A DNA stretch of 64,000 bases from Emcibacteraceae bacterium (GCA_041396985.1 JAWKXO010000002.1:445501-509500); one strand, 5' to 3'; positions 27,385-36,138 are shown, numbered from the stretch's first letter. The notes: generated by a model not told the origin, from the letters alone. Numbers and translations: made by a program.

Positions 27385-28914
27385 ATGAATAAAAATCATC
27401 AGAATGTGTTTTTATTAATTGGTCTTTCCCTTTTGATGCTCGGTCTGTCGTCATGTTCCGAGCAGGACATGGCGAATATAAAGTTATTAGCGCATTTAAA
27501 AAAATATGACGAAGCCCGCAATTTTATTATTGAAAGAAATTATAAAGAGTCAAACCCGATTTCCCGTGATGATTGGGAAGCTGGGTTTGTTGTGGATGAA
27601 AGCGATCAGTTTTCGCCCATTGAAATTGGGCTTCTTGAAGAAAATGAAAAATTGATTATCGAGCAAAGCCATAAAGAAGCGATCAGAAAATCAGCTATTG
27701 ATATTTCGCCTCTCAGGAATGATCCGGTTGCGCTTGCTAAATTTTGCGAAGAGATCCCCAAAGGCGGCATGCTTCATGTGCACCCATACGGCCTTTTCAC
27801 ACGGGATGTTGTCATAAAAATACTCAGCAAATATAACCCGGTCATTGAGCCGGAATATTTTATTAAGACCATAAAAAATCAAGGTCAGATGCTCTATGAT
27901 TATGAAATTGAAGCACTTCGATCCCTGCCAGAATCTGAACATTTTCTCTCGCTAAGTGAAGCGGATCAAAGCCTATTTGTTGATTTCTTTTTTCTGCCGA
28001 CTGACCCGCCATCCCATGATTTCACAAGATTTGATGCCATCTTCGTTTTTGTCATCTGGATGGTTGAGGACGAACATCTTGATGACAAAATGGAAATGCT
28101 CTATCTCGATTTTCTAAGCCGTGCTGCCGGTCATGGTATCAGCTATATTGAATTTACCAACGGTTTCCTGCCTACACTGGAAAGCATTGAAAAGCTGACC
28201 AACTGGTCCGATAAATTTTATAAGGAAACTGGCGTTGTTGTCCGCTGGAATCTCGGCCAGCTTCGTTTTCTGCCCGGGGAAAATAACGGGGAATTGATTA
28301 AAAAATGGAATACGCTGCTGGTTGAGCACCCGACAGATGCCATTGTCGGCGTTGATCTTTACGCGATAGAAAGGGGCAATCCCGCCCTTGAGCGGGCGCA
28401 GGAAGCCTATGGTTATTTAAGTGGTTATAACCGGGAGCATCCGGATGATCACCCGCTGGAAATGACGATGCATGCGGGGGAGTTGGGCGATCCACGCAAT
28501 GTTCGTGATGCATTGGTGATGGGGGTATCGCGCGTTGGCCATGGGGTAAAGTTAAAGGATGATCTGGTCACGCTTGAATATGCCCGCAATATCAAGCCCG
28601 GCATTGAAATGAATATCACCAGCAATTACAGGCTGGAAGTATTTGATATGAAATCGGGACCGCATCCTTTCTTACGCTTTTTACGTCTTGGTATCCCGGT
28701 CAGCCTTTCGACCGATAATGACGGAATTTTTGATACCAACATTTCAAAAGAATGCATTGCCGCAGTCAGCACCACTGATGTGACTTATGCCGAGCTACAG
28801 CAAATGAGCTTTAACAGCATCAGCACCAGTTTCGCCAGCCCGAAGGTAAAGGACATTTTAAGTAACCGTCTGCGTCAGAGTTTTACACTCTTTGAACAGG
28901 AATATCTAAACTAA
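27385..28914 (+). CDS. Adenosine-deaminase-like metallohydrolase lipoprotein
   Basis: 509 residues. The signal peptide ends in lipobox 'LGLSSC' (Cys24). The amidohydrolase fold of the adenosine deaminase family follows: metal His pair in 'PKGGMLHVHPYGLFTRDVV', His/Glu in 'MTMHAGELGDPRNVRDAL', His in 'VSRVGHGVKLKDD', and Asp pair in 'VSLSTDNDGIFDTN'. These are the zinc and proton-shuttle residues of ADA/ADGF enzymes. The export signal and ~120-residue N-terminal extension resemble secreted ADGF-type deaminases. It probably acts on (deoxy)adenosine in the periplasm. The family also includes AMP and other aminopurine deaminases, so the substrate is provisional. Convergent with the ABC permease by 4 bp. 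Confidence 0.85.
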   Translation: MNKNHQNVFLLIGLSLLMLGLSSCSEQDMANIKLLAHLKKYDEARNFIIERNYKESNPISRDDWEAGFVVDESDQFSPIEIGLLEENEKLIIEQSHKEAIRKSAIDISPLRNDPVALAKFCEEIPKGGMLHVHPYGLFTRDVVIKILSKYNPVIEPEYFIKTIKNQGQMLYDYEIEALRSLPESEHFLSLSEADQSLFVDFFFLPTDPPSHDFTRFDAIFVFVIWMVEDEHLDDKMEMLYLDFLSRAAGHGISYIEFTNGFLPTLESIEKLTNWSDKFYKETGVVVRWNLGQLRFLPGENNGELIKKWNTLLVEHPTDAIVGVDLYAIERGNPALERAQEAYGYLSGYNREHPDDHPLEMTMHAGELGDPRNVRDALVMGVSRVGHGVKLKDDLVTLEYARNIKPGIEMNITSNYRLEVFDMKSGPHPFLRFLRLGIPVSLSTDNDGIFDTNISKECIAAVSTTDVTYAELQQMSFNSISTSFASPKVKDILSNRLRQSFTLFEQEYLN

Positions 28915-29723
28915 CCTTTAAGCGCACCGGCGGTTAACCCCTGAACGATGAATTTCTGGATATACGCGAAGAAAATACAGACCGGGATCAGGGCGAGGAT
29001 CATCGCCGCTGCCATCTGGCCCCAGTCAACAGAAAATTTGGTCACAAAATTCATGATGCCGGCCGGAAAAGTCATCTGTGACTGGCGGTTAATAAACATC
29101 AGCGCAAAAAGCAGTTCTGACCAGGCGGCAGTGAATACAAAACCGAGCGTTGCACCAATGCCTGGAAGGCAAAGGGGCAGGGTTATCTTTTCAAGGGCTT
29201 CAAGGCGGGTGTAGCCGTCAATCATCGCCGCTTCCTCCAGCTCTTCTGGCGCGCCGTCAAAAAAAGTCTGCATCAGGAAACTGGCAAAAGGCAGGTTAAA
29301 AGCGGTATAAACCAGGATCAGTCCGGCCAGACTGTCAACCAGATTTATCATCGTCAGTACATTATAAATCGGCGCAATCACCATGACAATCGGGAACATC
29401 TGCGTAATTAACAGCACGGTAATGATACTGACCTTTCCTTTAAACTGAAACCGGGAAAGCGCATATCCGGCAAGGCTGGCGATAATCGTGACCATAACCG
29501 CTGTGGTGGCAGACACGATAAAACTGTTTAAAAAATAATCAGGAAAGCTTCCTTCCACCAACACCGCATAATAATGATCAAATGTTATTTTGCTTGGCCA
29601 AATCACCACCCCTTCTGAAAAGAGCAGCCGGTCCGGCGTCAGCGATATTTTCAGCATCCAGTAAACTGGAAACAGCGTGAAGAGAAGAAAAGCGGATATG
29701 ATCAGATATTTACCGTATTTCAT
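28911..29723 (-). CDS. ABC transporter permease, MalG-like (carbohydrate uptake type 1)
   Basis: 270 residues from the ATG at 29723, chosen because GAGGG lies just upstream and the first ATG (29738) overlaps the previous gene. About six spans. The EAA loop that contacts an ATPase is present: 'LEEAAMIDGYTRLEALEKIT' with 'LPLCLPGIGATLGF'. It imports a sugar-like or nucleoside-like solute together with the MalF-like partner (7 bp gap) and the binding protein. It is the last gene of the operon; no ATP-binding subunit follows, and the next gene is convergent. Confidence 0.9.
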   Translation of the reverse strand: MKYGKYLIISAFLLFTLFPVYWMLKISLTPDRLLFSEGVVIWPSKITFDHYYAVLVEGSFPDYFLNSFIVSATTAVMVTIIASLAGYALSRFQFKGKVSIITVLLITQMFPIVMVIAPIYNVLTMINLVDSLAGLILVYTAFNLPFASFLMQTFFDGAPEELEEAAMIDGYTRLEALEKITLPLCLPGIGATLGFVFTAAWSELLFALMFINRQSQMTFPAGIMNFVTKFSVDWGQMAAAMILALIPVCIFFAYIQKFIVQGLTAGALKG

Positions 29724-29730
29724 CGCGCCC

Positions 29731-30606
29731 TCACACATATGTCGTCATTTTGCGGCGGATGCGGCCAAGGGTAAGGCCATAAATCATCAGCAGGAATAAA
29801 AGTGCGATGGACAGAACCGACGCATAACCGAAATCCATTTTCTGGTAAGCCGTATCATAAATATAGGTGGCGACAATCTGGGTTGAATTGGCCGGGCCGC
29901 CATTGGTCATGACAATGATAATTTCGGCAAAATTAGAGATCCATATTGCCCGTACCAGTAGCGTTATAATAATGGTCGGTGCCATCAGCGGCAGGGTTAT
30001 ATGGCGAAAGGCGTCAAGGCCGCTGATCCCGTCAATGCTCGCCGCTTCGTAAATTTGATTGGGGATCGTTCGCCGCGCCGCCAGCAGCATAATGGCAAAA
30101 AACGGAATCCCGAACCAGATATTAGCAATGATCGGCCCCCACATCGCGTGGTCAGGATCGCTTAACAGATTTTCAGGCTTTTCCATTAAGCCAAGCCCTT
30201 CAAACAGGTAAGGCAGCGGCCCGGTCACCGGGTTAAACATCCAGACCCACATCAACCCGATCAGGAAGGACGGCACCGCCCACGGTACGAACAGCACCGG
30301 CTGGATCAGCCTGATCCCCCGAAACCCCCGGTTTAAAATAAGCGCCAGCATAAGCCCGAACGTGAACTGGAAGAAAAGCGATGCCGCCGTCCAGAAAAGG
30401 GTATTCATAAGGCTCATGGAAAATATTTTATCATCCTGCAAAAGGCGGAAGAACTGATCAAAGCCGACAAAGTCCCTCGTTACCGATATCAGGTCAAAAT
30501 CATAAAAGGCGTAGCTCACCCCGGCAATCAGCGGCACCAGCACCAGCAGGATTATAAAAAGCAGCGTCGGCGCAAGATAAAGCCACGGGGTTAGAAACCT
30601 GCTCAT
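29731..30606 (-). CDS. ABC transporter permease, MalF-like (carbohydrate uptake type 1)
   Basis: 291 residues from the ATG at 30606, whose ATGA overlaps the stop of the binding-protein gene. Six spans beginning 'FLTPWLYLAPTLLFIILLVL'. The EAA loop is 'IYEAASIDGISGLDAFRHIT' followed by 'LPLMAPTIIITLL'. Spacing and overlap show translational coupling on both sides. The substrate is not shown by the sequence. Codons are distinctly GC-rich compared with the genes before 28.9 kb. Confidence 0.9.
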   Translation of the reverse strand: MSRFLTPWLYLAPTLLFIILLVLVPLIAGVSYAFYDFDLISVTRDFVGFDQFFRLLQDDKIFSMSLMNTLFWTAASLFFQFTFGLMLALILNRGFRGIRLIQPVLFVPWAVPSFLIGLMWVWMFNPVTGPLPYLFEGLGLMEKPENLLSDPDHAMWGPIIANIWFGIPFFAIMLLAARRTIPNQIYEAASIDGISGLDAFRHITLPLMAPTIIITLLVRAIWISNFAEIIIVMTNGGPANSTQIVATYIYDTAYQKMDFGYASVLSIALLFLLMIYGLTLGRIRRKMTTYV

Positions 30607-31880
30607 TTTGCCGCATCCCATCTTTTTTCAGCGGCAGTCAGGAAATCCGCCCACGCCCGTGCCGTTTCCTCAGGCGTTTTTTCGCCCAGCATCATTGCCT
30701 GACCGGACTGGACCACCTCAATACTGTCAAATTCGGCAATATCGGGCAGGTAATTTGGGTTGATCATATACTGATAATGTGGGTCTTTTGTGGTTTGAAG
30801 CCATCCGGCGCCAATCCCGTCTGCATCAAATATATTGTCCGACAATCCCTTATAAATCGGCACCAGCCCCGAACGCTCGGCCCAGGCCCGGTTATTTTCA
30901 CGGGATAACAGATGATGGACCAGCTTAAAAGCGGCCGCCTTGTTTTCGGACCCCTCCAAAACCGACCAGCCGATATAACCCAGATGGGGAAAGGATTTGC
31001 CACTCGGCCCCAGCGGCATCGGTGCCGAACCATAATCATCATCATCCATCCGTTTACGAAGGGAAGTGAGCGCATCCGGCGTCTGGTGCAGCATGGCGCA
31101 GGTGCCACTATAAAAGCCCGACACCGTTTCATTAAGGCCCCAGTTAAGGCTGTCTTTCGGCGCATAGCCGTTTTTATAAATATCCCGGATCAGGGTCAGG
31201 CCCCGTACCGCGCCGGGCTGATAAAATGTGCTTTTACCCTCATCATCAAAAAACCGGTTTGAGCCGTTCATGGTCGTCATGATCCAGTAATAAAAAACGG
31301 CGCCGCCGCGCCCGCCATGATGGCAATAGCCGTAGGTGCCGGGAAGGGCGGATATCTTCGCCGCGTCATTATAAAAGTCGTCCATAGTCAGCGGCGGTTT
31401 TTCAATGCCGGCGCGGGCAAATATTTTTTTGTTATAAATCATCGCCCGCAAATAATAGCCGTAAGGCACCGTATAAACCCGGCCCCGGATGCTGCCATAT
31501 TCAAAGGTATCCGCCTCCAGGTCATCATCAAATTTCGTTTGCTCAAGGAACGGCGTCATATCGGCAATCTGCCCGGCGCTGACATAGCGCGACAGCCAGA
31601 AATCCGGCATTTCAATCACATCCGGAACCTGCCCCCCGGCAATCATCATGCTCAGCTTTTCAAAGGCCTGCCCCCAGGACAGCGATATCACATCAACCCT
31701 GATCCCCGGGTTATCCGCTTCAAAGCTGTCAAGCTGCGCGCGAAGAAGCCCCGTCCGCTCGGCCGAGGTATTGACCTCAACAATCAGCAGGTTATTTGGG
31801 TCATGCCCCTTGTCGGACATCGCCTGCATGGCGGCAAAGCCAAGCACCGCTATCACAAAAATGACCGCCGCTTTGATCAT
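30603..31880 (-). CDS. ABC transporter extracellular solute-binding protein (family 1)
   Basis: 425 residues. A single N-terminal hydrophobic segment ('AAVIFVIAVLGFAAMQAMS') acts as a signal or anchor without a lipobox. The mature part has 'DNPGIRVDVISLSWGQAFEK', 'MIAGGQVPDVIEMPDFWLSR' and 'YYLRAMIYNKKIFARAGI', the MalE/UgpB-type pattern. It captures an oligosaccharide-like or glycerol-phosphate-like ligand in the periplasm and delivers it to the two downstream permeases. It is the first gene of the operon. AAGGGGA lies ahead of the ATG. Proximity to a deaminase and a phosphoribosyltransferase raises nucleosides as another candidate ligand. Confidence 0.88.
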   Translation of the reverse strand: MIKAAVIFVIAVLGFAAMQAMSDKGHDPNNLLIVEVNTSAERTGLLRAQLDSFEADNPGIRVDVISLSWGQAFEKLSMMIAGGQVPDVIEMPDFWLSRYVSAGQIADMTPFLEQTKFDDDLEADTFEYGSIRGRVYTVPYGYYLRAMIYNKKIFARAGIEKPPLTMDDFYNDAAKISALPGTYGYCHHGGRGGAVFYYWIMTTMNGSNRFFDDEGKSTFYQPGAVRGLTLIRDIYKNGYAPKDSLNWGLNETVSGFYSGTCAMLHQTPDALTSLRKRMDDDDYGSAPMPLGPSGKSFPHLGYIGWSVLEGSENKAAAFKLVHHLLSRENNRAWAERSGLVPIYKGLSDNIFDADGIGAGWLQTTKDPHYQYMINPNYLPDIAEFDSIEVVQSGQAMMLGEKTPEETARAWADFLTAAEKRWDAAK

Positions 31881-32025
31881 ATGGCTAAATTCCCCTTTTT
31901 TATTTTTTATTCTATCAATCTGCGGGCAAATTGAAATTCCTTTTTTCCGCGCCCCGCGTTATAGTAAAGCCGAAATAAAAATCAGGCCCAAAAAACCGGA
32001 AACGGATAAACAGGGAAAAAGGGAC

Positions 32026-32604
32026 ATGAACAAAGTCTATATCTCCGCTGGCGAGCTGCTCTCCGCCTCATTAAAGCTCGGGGAATTGATTATCAAGGAC
32101 GGCTTTCGCCCCGATTTTATCGTCGGTGTCTGGCGCGGCGGCACCCCGGTCGGCATCGCGGTGCAGGAACTGATGGATTTCTGCCACATTAAAACCGACC
32201 ATATCGCCATCCGCACCTCAAGCTATACGGGGATCGCCGAACAACAGGCGTATGTGAAAGTTTACGGCCTTCATTACCTGGTTGAAAATATGAACCATGA
32301 AGACAGGCTGCTGATCCTCGATGATGTGTTTGACAGCGGCCGCAGCATCAACGCCATCATTCATGAACTGGAAGTGCAGATGCGAAAAAACATGCCGCTC
32401 GATGTCCGGGTCGGCACCGTTTATTATAAACCGAGCAAGAACCTCACCACCCGCATCCCCAATTACTTCGTCCATAAAACCGAAGACTGGCTGATTTTCC
32501 CCCATGAGCTTGATGGCCTGACCGACGCGGAAATAACCGCCAACAAACCCGACGCCGATATGCTTGTCCGTCTGCGCCGGGCCTGCGAGAAACATAAATA
32601 CTGA
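32026..32604 (+). CDS. Purine-type phosphoribosyltransferase
   Basis: 192 residues from the ATG at 32026 with an AGGGA/AAGGGA ribosome site. The frame is open 378 bp further upstream, but only as a shadow of the binding-protein gene. The PRPP-binding loop is 'RLLILDDVFDSGRSINAI'. The N-terminal 'FIVGVWRGGTPVGIAVQEL' and 'IRTSSYTG' resemble xanthine/hypoxanthine phosphoribosyltransferases. It would turn a free base plus PRPP into a nucleotide. It is divergent from the ABC operon (145 bp). With the exported deaminase nearby, it suggests purine scavenging. The exact base is uncertain. Confidence 0.8.
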   Translation: MNKVYISAGELLSASLKLGELIIKDGFRPDFIVGVWRGGTPVGIAVQELMDFCHIKTDHIAIRTSSYTGIAEQQAYVKVYGLHYLVENMNHEDRLLILDDVFDSGRSINAIIHELEVQMRKNMPLDVRVGTVYYKPSKNLTTRIPNYFVHKTEDWLIFPHELDGLTDAEITANKPDADMLVRLRRACEKHKY

Positions 32605-32614
32605 TACTAAGCGG

Positions 32615-33139
32615 CTATTCAACAATCCCGGATGCTGCCACCTTGAAGGCACCGTCACCCACATATTCCTCCATCACCACCTGACGCGGAATGTCGCTGA
32701 CATCGGGCAGGTGGGTGGAATGGAGCATTTCAATTTTCCAACTGTCCCCGTCCTTGACCACTACGGCGCTTTCAAGCCAGGCCAGGCTCATTTTTTCGCC
32801 GTCCGCGCTTTCAAGGTCCGACCGGTACCAGAAACTTACGGAAACCGAATTGCCGTGATTGCGGCTGTCAATGATCGAAAAATAATTGCGCCGCGCCATC
32901 ACGCCTTCGGTCTTTTTCGTCTCACGGATAAGATCATCCATTGTTTCAATCTTGCCATTGATCAGATACTGAAAATCATCCGTCGCGTACTCTGCCATAT
33001 GATGATAATTATAAGCCGACATGGCGGCGAATAATTCCTCAACCGCGTTAAAGGGCCCCGTCGCCTGCGCCGATGCGCCGGTGCATGTCATAATGAAACT
33101 GGTGATAAATAGTGCGGCTGGTTTACTAAAAAATTTCAT
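32615..33139 (-). CDS. Exported NTF2/SnoaL-like protein
   Basis: 174 residues from the ATG at 33139, which has GGAG seven bases upstream; the longer frame to 33178 lacks this. Signal peptide 'ALFITSFIMTCTGASAQA'. The mature domain opens 'NAVEELFAAMSAYNYHHMAE' and ends with paired strands 'ESAVVVKDGDSWKIEMLHST', the cone-shaped NTF2/DUF4440 layout. Members are either small enzymes or ligand binders; no catalytic His/Asp pair is clear. Convergent with the phosphoribosyltransferase (10 bp). Confidence 0.7.
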   Translation of the reverse strand: MKFFSKPAALFITSFIMTCTGASAQATGPFNAVEELFAAMSAYNYHHMAEYATDDFQYLINGKIETMDDLIRETKKTEGVMARRNYFSIIDSRNHGNSVSVSFWYRSDLESADGEKMSLAWLESAVVVKDGDSWKIEMLHSTHLPDVSDIPRQVVMEEYVGDGAFKVAASGIVE

Positions 33140-33273
33140 GAAAATTCTCCGATATTTTTTAACTCGAAAAAACTGCAAAATAAGGGAAAAGATTAGGAAG
33201 ATAATATGTCTGAAATGAGGCGTTTTTACCGCTCATTAACCATGATGAGAAGCCTATGACTTACTTTTTTGAC

Positions 33274-33519
33274 CTATAACGTTCTTTTTTGAAACGCGCG
33301 GATAATCCCGTATAGGCTGATCAGTAACCACGCCCCCTCGATCACCGCCGCGCTTAAATTAAAATCAATATAAAGCGAAATTAAAATGAGCCCCGAACCC
33401 GCGGCATTCATCACTGAATAGGATATGTGCTTAACATCAAGCCGGTCAAGCTGAATGAGCGCATAAGCGACCAAAATCATCAACACCCCGATCAGGCCGA
33501 TAAAATCAAACAGGCTCAT
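33274..33519 (-). CDS. Small three-span membrane protein (CBU_0592-like)
   Basis: 81 residues, almost entirely hydrophobic in three helices: 'FIGLIGVLMILVAYALIQLD', 'SVMNAAGSGLILISLYIDF' and 'AAVIEGAWLLISLYGIIR'. The layout L.G..G...ylaYallql...d......y...N..G and a closing 'E..W..isl.Gi' matches the family seen in CBU_0592-like proteins; the function is unknown. It starts 9 bp after the phosphatase stop, so the two are probably one transcript. Confidence 0.7.
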   Translation of the reverse strand: MSLFDFIGLIGVLMILVAYALIQLDRLDVKHISYSVMNAAGSGLILISLYIDFNLSAAVIEGAWLLISLYGIIRAFQKRTL

Positions 33520-33528
33520 TTTGGTAAA

Positions 33529-34020
33529 CTATTCAAAAGTGGTTGTCATTTTTTCAAGCACCGGTTCCCCGTCGCTGATGGTGACTTTAAACATCTGCTC
33601 ATAATCGCTTTCATCAAGCTTGGGGATATTGACCCCGCTAAGCAGCGACGCCAGGTCCGGTGTGCTTGAGCTGTGCGCCACAATCAAAAACACGCCTTCC
33701 TGTTCCTTTAACTGTTCGGCAAATGTGGCAAGGTCGTCTGTGCTGAACGGCTCAATCGCCACCCCCTTGGCCGCCGCCGTCACCGTCGCCGTCATGATGG
33801 TGCGGTGGGTCATGGTTGAATAAACCCGGGCAATCGGCGTGCCGTCCAGCATCGCGGCAATATGGGCCGCGCGCCGTAATCCCTTCGCGGTCAGCAACGG
33901 GTCATCGCCGTCCATTTTCTCCGCATGGCGGACCACATAATATGTGCTTTCAAACGCCTGTGCCCCCATGGGGACCGCCGCCATCAACGCCGCCACTATA
34001 ACAAATGCCCATTTTTTCAT
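33529..34020 (-). CDS. Exported histidine-phosphatase-superfamily protein
   Basis: 163 residues. Signal peptide 'FVIVAALMAAVPMGAQAFE'. The catalytic motif is 'YYVVRHAEKMDGDDPLLTAK' (RHxE), with the second His in 'GVFLIVAHSSSTPDLASLL' and an acidic helix between. It resembles short periplasmic phosphoglycerate-mutase-like phosphatases. The substrate is unknown. AAGGGGA lies before the ATG. Confidence 0.85.
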   Translation of the reverse strand: MKKWAFVIVAALMAAVPMGAQAFESTYYVVRHAEKMDGDDPLLTAKGLRRAAHIAAMLDGTPIARVYSTMTHRTIMTATVTAAAKGVAIEPFSTDDLATFAEQLKEQEGVFLIVAHSSSTPDLASLLSGVNIPKLDESDYEQMFKVTISDGEPVLEKMTTTFE

Positions 34021-34148
34021 GATACGTCCCCTTTGATAAATCTATCCCTGATTTTTACCCCATATTGTTAAATGAGGCGAGCGAAAATCAAAATTGTGTC
34101 ACAAAGAAAATTCATGTTATCCTTAAAAGAAATATTTTGGGGATAATA

Positions 34149-34571
34149 ATGGAATTTTTGAACACTATAATTAATTATGTATTTTCGTTGGCTATAGTGA
34201 TTACGCCGATTTTGGCTTACTTTAAAATACCCACAGGCAATACACGTGAAAGAATATTATCAATCAACCTTTATTCATTACCCATAATATTGATACTTTT
34301 AATAATGGTCTGCTACTGGCCAAGTTATTATCAGGGTTATCAACTGGAAAATCTTGGTTATGATCAGTTTGGCATGTCTGAAGCAGAAAGACTTGCGAAT
34401 GTTGCCCCTGAATTTCATGACCGTGCAACAATGATCTATAACTCAAATTTTGGAATTGGCTGGCCGCTTCGTGTCATAATGGGTTTCATGCTTATTTTAC
34501 CCTATCCGACTATGGTTATGTTACTGATCTCGGCAATCCAAAAGAAATTACCAACAAAAACAGTCGATTAA
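34149..34571 (+). CDS. Putative membrane protein, 140 residues, unknown function
   Basis: Start ATG at 34149 with GGGGA five bases upstream; the longer frame from 34065 has no ribosome site. Three or four hydrophobic segments ('YVFSLAIVITPILAYF', 'LYSLPIILILLIMVCYW', 'RVIMGFMLILPYPTMVMLL') surround a soluble loop of about 50 residues rich in Tyr, Glu and Asn. No family recognised. Noticeably more AT-rich than its neighbours. Convergent with the VOC protein gene (18 bp). Confidence 0.6.
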   Translation: MEFLNTIINYVFSLAIVITPILAYFKIPTGNTRERILSINLYSLPIILILLIMVCYWPSYYQGYQLENLGYDQFGMSEAERLANVAPEFHDRATMIYNSNFGIGWPLRVIMGFMLILPYPTMVMLLISAIQKKLPTKTVD

Positions 34572-34589
34572 TAGAAACGGGCCTTGGGC

Positions 34590-34982
34590 TTATTCCCACT
34601 TCGCGTTTTGAAGCACCACACGGTACCCGTCCGGGTCCTCGTAAGTGCGCCCCTGCATGTCCCAGTATGGGTTGAATGATTTTTGGGCCGCATACCCGGC
34701 ATTTTCCATGCGCGTGACCGCCGCCTGCCATTCGGCATGATCAGGCAGGTAAAAAATGATCAGGTTGTCTTCGGTCGGTGCCTTGCCCGCCACATGTCCC
34801 GCGGCGTGGGTGAATTCAAAATGATACGGCCATCCCTTTTTCCCCATCATGATACCGTCAAAACCGTCATGGCCGGAAAAACGGTCAATAATATCAAACC
34901 CCAGCCCATCTCGGTAAAAACGCACCAGCGCCTCCAGATCATCACTTGGCCGCGCCACCCTTAAAATTGGTGGATTTGTCAT
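34590..34982 (-). CDS. VOC-superfamily protein (glyoxalase/bleomycin-resistance fold)
   Basis: 130 residues with two beta-alpha-beta-beta-beta modules. 'LRVARPSDDLEALVRFYRDG' opens the first, and 'GRTYEDPDGYRVVLQNAKW' closes the second, where the Glu is a typical metal ligand. 'YHFEFTHAAGH' supplies the His/Glu of the first module. These proteins are dioxygenases, isomerases or resistance proteins; the activity cannot be told. Divergent from the TIR gene. Confidence 0.85.
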   Translation of the reverse strand: MTNPPILRVARPSDDLEALVRFYRDGLGFDIIDRFSGHDGFDGIMMGKKGWPYHFEFTHAAGHVAGKAPTEDNLIIFYLPDHAEWQAAVTRMENAGYAAQKSFNPYWDMQGRTYEDPDGYRVVLQNAKWE

Positions 34983-35079
34983 ACTATTTAGCTTTGCTAT
35001 AATTAGTTCTCTCAGTTTGACATATTTAACAAATATGATAAATTTAATAATATTAATTGTACTCTATTGGGGAATTAAA

Positions 35080-36093
35080 ATGGTAGAGGAAAAAGAGAAT
35101 TCAAATAAAGATATAAATACAACTGTAAGTTCATTAGTCTTTATCAGCCATGATACTAGGGATTCTGAATTAGCGGAAGCTTTTAGTGGTTTATTGAAAA
35201 GTGTAAGTGCAGGTGTACTTAAGTCATTTAGATCTTCCGATAGAAAAGGAAATCAAGGTATAGAATTTGGTGTTGAATGGTATCCGGAAATAATAAAAAA
35301 TATCCAATCTGCATCTGATGTCGTCTGCTTATTAACAAAAAAAAGTATAAATAGGCCGTGGATTCTATTTGAAGCTGGTATGGCAAAAGGCAAGCTTGAA
35401 ACTCCTATACTCGGAGTAGCTCTGGGAATTTCATTGAAAGAAGCTTCAAATGGCCCTTTTGCTCAATTTCAAAATTGTTCTGATGATGAGGAATCACTAA
35501 CTAAACTTGTTTTTCAATTAGTTAACAGAATTCCAAATTCTGAACCAGATGAGGAAACTATAAAGTTTCAAGTTGGAAAATTTAAACAAAGAATAGAAGA
35601 AATATTAAATTCGGATAAATCTAATGCAGAAATAGATAAAACCGTTAATCAGGTTGATGAAAATGCTTCTGCTAAATTATTTGAAGAAATTAAAGTTATG
35701 TTCCAAGACTTACCATCTAGAATAGATAGAAATTTATCTTCTCCAAATTATAAATATAAAAGCAAAAGATTTCACCCAATGATTTTTAAAGAAATCATGC
35801 ATGTTGCTCCTAATAAAAAAATTGGCTTATTGATTTGTTTAAGCTTTATTGGTGAAAAGTTTCCATGGATATATGATCAAGGAAAAGAAGCATTAGAAAT
35901 AATATACTCAAATAAACCAATAAAAGTAAAATTTAAAGTAATTAATGAGTTAGAAGAAGTAATGCTCGCAATAATTAGGAATCCAATAATAGAAATTTTT
36001 TCTGAAAGCCGAGAAGAGTTTATAATGTATAATGAATTACCTATGATGATTATTAATGAGTTTAGAAAATTAAGAGAAATTAGTGAAAGTTAG
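35080..36093 (+). CDS. TIR-domain protein, candidate NADase / immune effector
   Basis: 337 residues from the ATG at 35080, preceded by GGGGA six to seven bases upstream. TIR domain at ~18-150: 'SLVFISHDTRDSELAEAF', 'VEWYPEIIKNIQSASDVVCL' and 'RPWILFEAGMAKG', where Glu98 sits at the position of the catalytic acid in NAD-cleaving TIRs. The remaining ~190 residues are a lysine-rich linker and a helical domain of no recognised family. The gene is extremely AT-rich, unlike either flank. In-frame TTG 35017 or ATG 35035 would add a hydrophobic segment 'MINLIILIVLYWGIK', a possible membrane anchor. No partner sensor gene is adjacent. Confidence 0.8.
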   Translation: MVEEKENSNKDINTTVSSLVFISHDTRDSELAEAFSGLLKSVSAGVLKSFRSSDRKGNQGIEFGVEWYPEIIKNIQSASDVVCLLTKKSINRPWILFEAGMAKGKLETPILGVALGISLKEASNGPFAQFQNCSDDEESLTKLVFQLVNRIPNSEPDEETIKFQVGKFKQRIEEILNSDKSNAEIDKTVNQVDENASAKLFEEIKVMFQDLPSRIDRNLSSPNYKYKSKRFHPMIFKEIMHVAPNKKIGLLICLSFIGEKFPWIYDQGKEALEIIYSNKPIKVKFKVINELEEVMLAIIRNPIIEIFSESREEFIMYNELPMMIINEFRKLREISES

Positions 36094-36138
36094 ATCAAAT
36101 CAATAAATTGCAATTAGAATTCTTTTATTCCTTTTCTC

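Noticed and set aside
31317..31934. 205-residue plus-strand reading frame opposite the solute-binding protein
   Set aside because: It is a reverse-strand shadow in a GC-rich gene; the opposite frame encodes a clear binding protein.
32564..33034. 156-residue plus-strand frame over the NTF2-like gene
   Set aside because: The minus-strand product has a signal peptide and fold; this frame has neither.
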